Positions 63,875 to 64,000 of a DNA stretch of 64,000 nucleotides are shown here, piece by piece. A program made the position numbers and the translations under genes. Origin of the DNA: Methylobacterium isbiliense (GTDB lineage Bacteria; Pseudomonadota; Alphaproteobacteria; Rhizobiales; Beijerinckiaceae); contig NZ_BPQQ01000018.1 in NCBI RefSeq assembly GCF_022179325.1, positions 1-64,000 of the forward strand, in the 5' to 3' direction. The notes beneath the pieces were generated by a model that searched no databases, was not told the DNA's origin, and was given only the letters and a program-made list of their open reading frames with translations. Position 1 is the first letter of the stretch. Each line of letters starts with the position of its first letter.

Positions 63875-64000
63875 GAACGGGTCTCCTCGGGCTGATCTCC
63901 TCGCCGGCGGCGCGGGGCAGGGCGTCTCAACCGGGACTTCACGCCCGAGACGTCATGCCCGAGACTTCACGCCAACGTGTGGGCCGGTCCGCGGCGGGAC

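Noticed and set aside
63900-63975. Short repeated strings ACTTCACGCC and CCCGAGAC at the right edge
   Set aside because: Only two or three imperfect copies at the window edge; cannot be judged without flanking sequence.

Overview
The window is very GC-rich, dense coding DNA from an alphaproteobacterium of the order Hyphomicrobiales (Rhizobiales). A Methylobacterium-like genome is the best guess. This rests on two MucR/Ros-type regulators, the rhizobial gene order cycH-cycJ-cycK-cycL for cytochrome c maturation, IalB, DUF6894 and DUF1194 proteins, and lone eutBC. I see no rRNA, tRNA, CRISPR array, transposase or phage block. The window reads as ordinary chromosome with small accessory patches.

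Layout. 0-5 kb: a caspase-like protease cut by the window edge, a duplicated DUF4399 secreted protein, a caspase-fold/SUMF fusion that has lost its catalytic dyad, and an M20 peptidase. 5-10 kb: secA and a lone branched-chain amino-acid-type binding protein. 10-13.5 kb: a four-gene signalling operon matching SiaB-SiaC-SiaD-SiaA (kinase, phosphoprotein, diguanylate cyclase, PP2C-type phosphatase). 13.5-15.2 kb: a GH13 trehalose synthase-like enzyme. 15.4-29 kb: nitrogen acquisition, with urea transporter genes urtABCD (no urtE) behind a sigma-54-type promoter, a NarK-type transporter behind a second and better sigma-54-type promoter, and ethanolamine ammonia-lyase eutBC. A lower-GC patch (20.5-23.4 kb) with a zinc-ligand-deficient MucR and small genes interrupts it.

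29-39 kb: a higBA module with a doubtful toxin start, then small and secreted proteins, an SDR dehydrogenase, a membrane-anchored Mrr-type nuclease, a second MucR, an adenylate cyclase-type protein, an M15 peptidase of foreign appearance and a CNNM/CBS protein. 38.9-41 kb: a PilZ protein divergent from a membrane diguanylate cyclase. 41-45.4 kb: cytochrome c maturation cycHJKL. 45.7-51.5 kb: an MFS exporter, an antitoxin with a wrecked ParE toxin, a PepSY/response regulator/histidine kinase operon and a PHB-depolymerase-type esterase. 51.6-58.4 kb: a ribbon-helix-helix regulator, L-lactate permease, GST, a HerA-like ATPase and an ArsB-type transporter. 58.5-64 kb: an MFS transporter, partial sugar/glycerol-3-phosphate ABC genes ugpE-ugpC preceded by an adenosine kinase, and a Uma2 nuclease.

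Themes. Nitrogen scavenging (urea, nitrate/nitrite, ethanolamine) is clustered and two of its promoters look RpoN-dependent. c-di-GMP signalling appears twice (Sia operon; PilZ plus diguanylate cyclase). Several systems look eroded or degenerate: the ParE pseudogene, HigB without a recognisable start, the caspase pseudoenzyme, the MucR lacking zinc ligands, ugp without ugpA/ugpB, and urt without urtE. I found no clearly new multi-gene system. The caspase/pseudocaspase neighbourhood at the left end is the best candidate for something undescribed.
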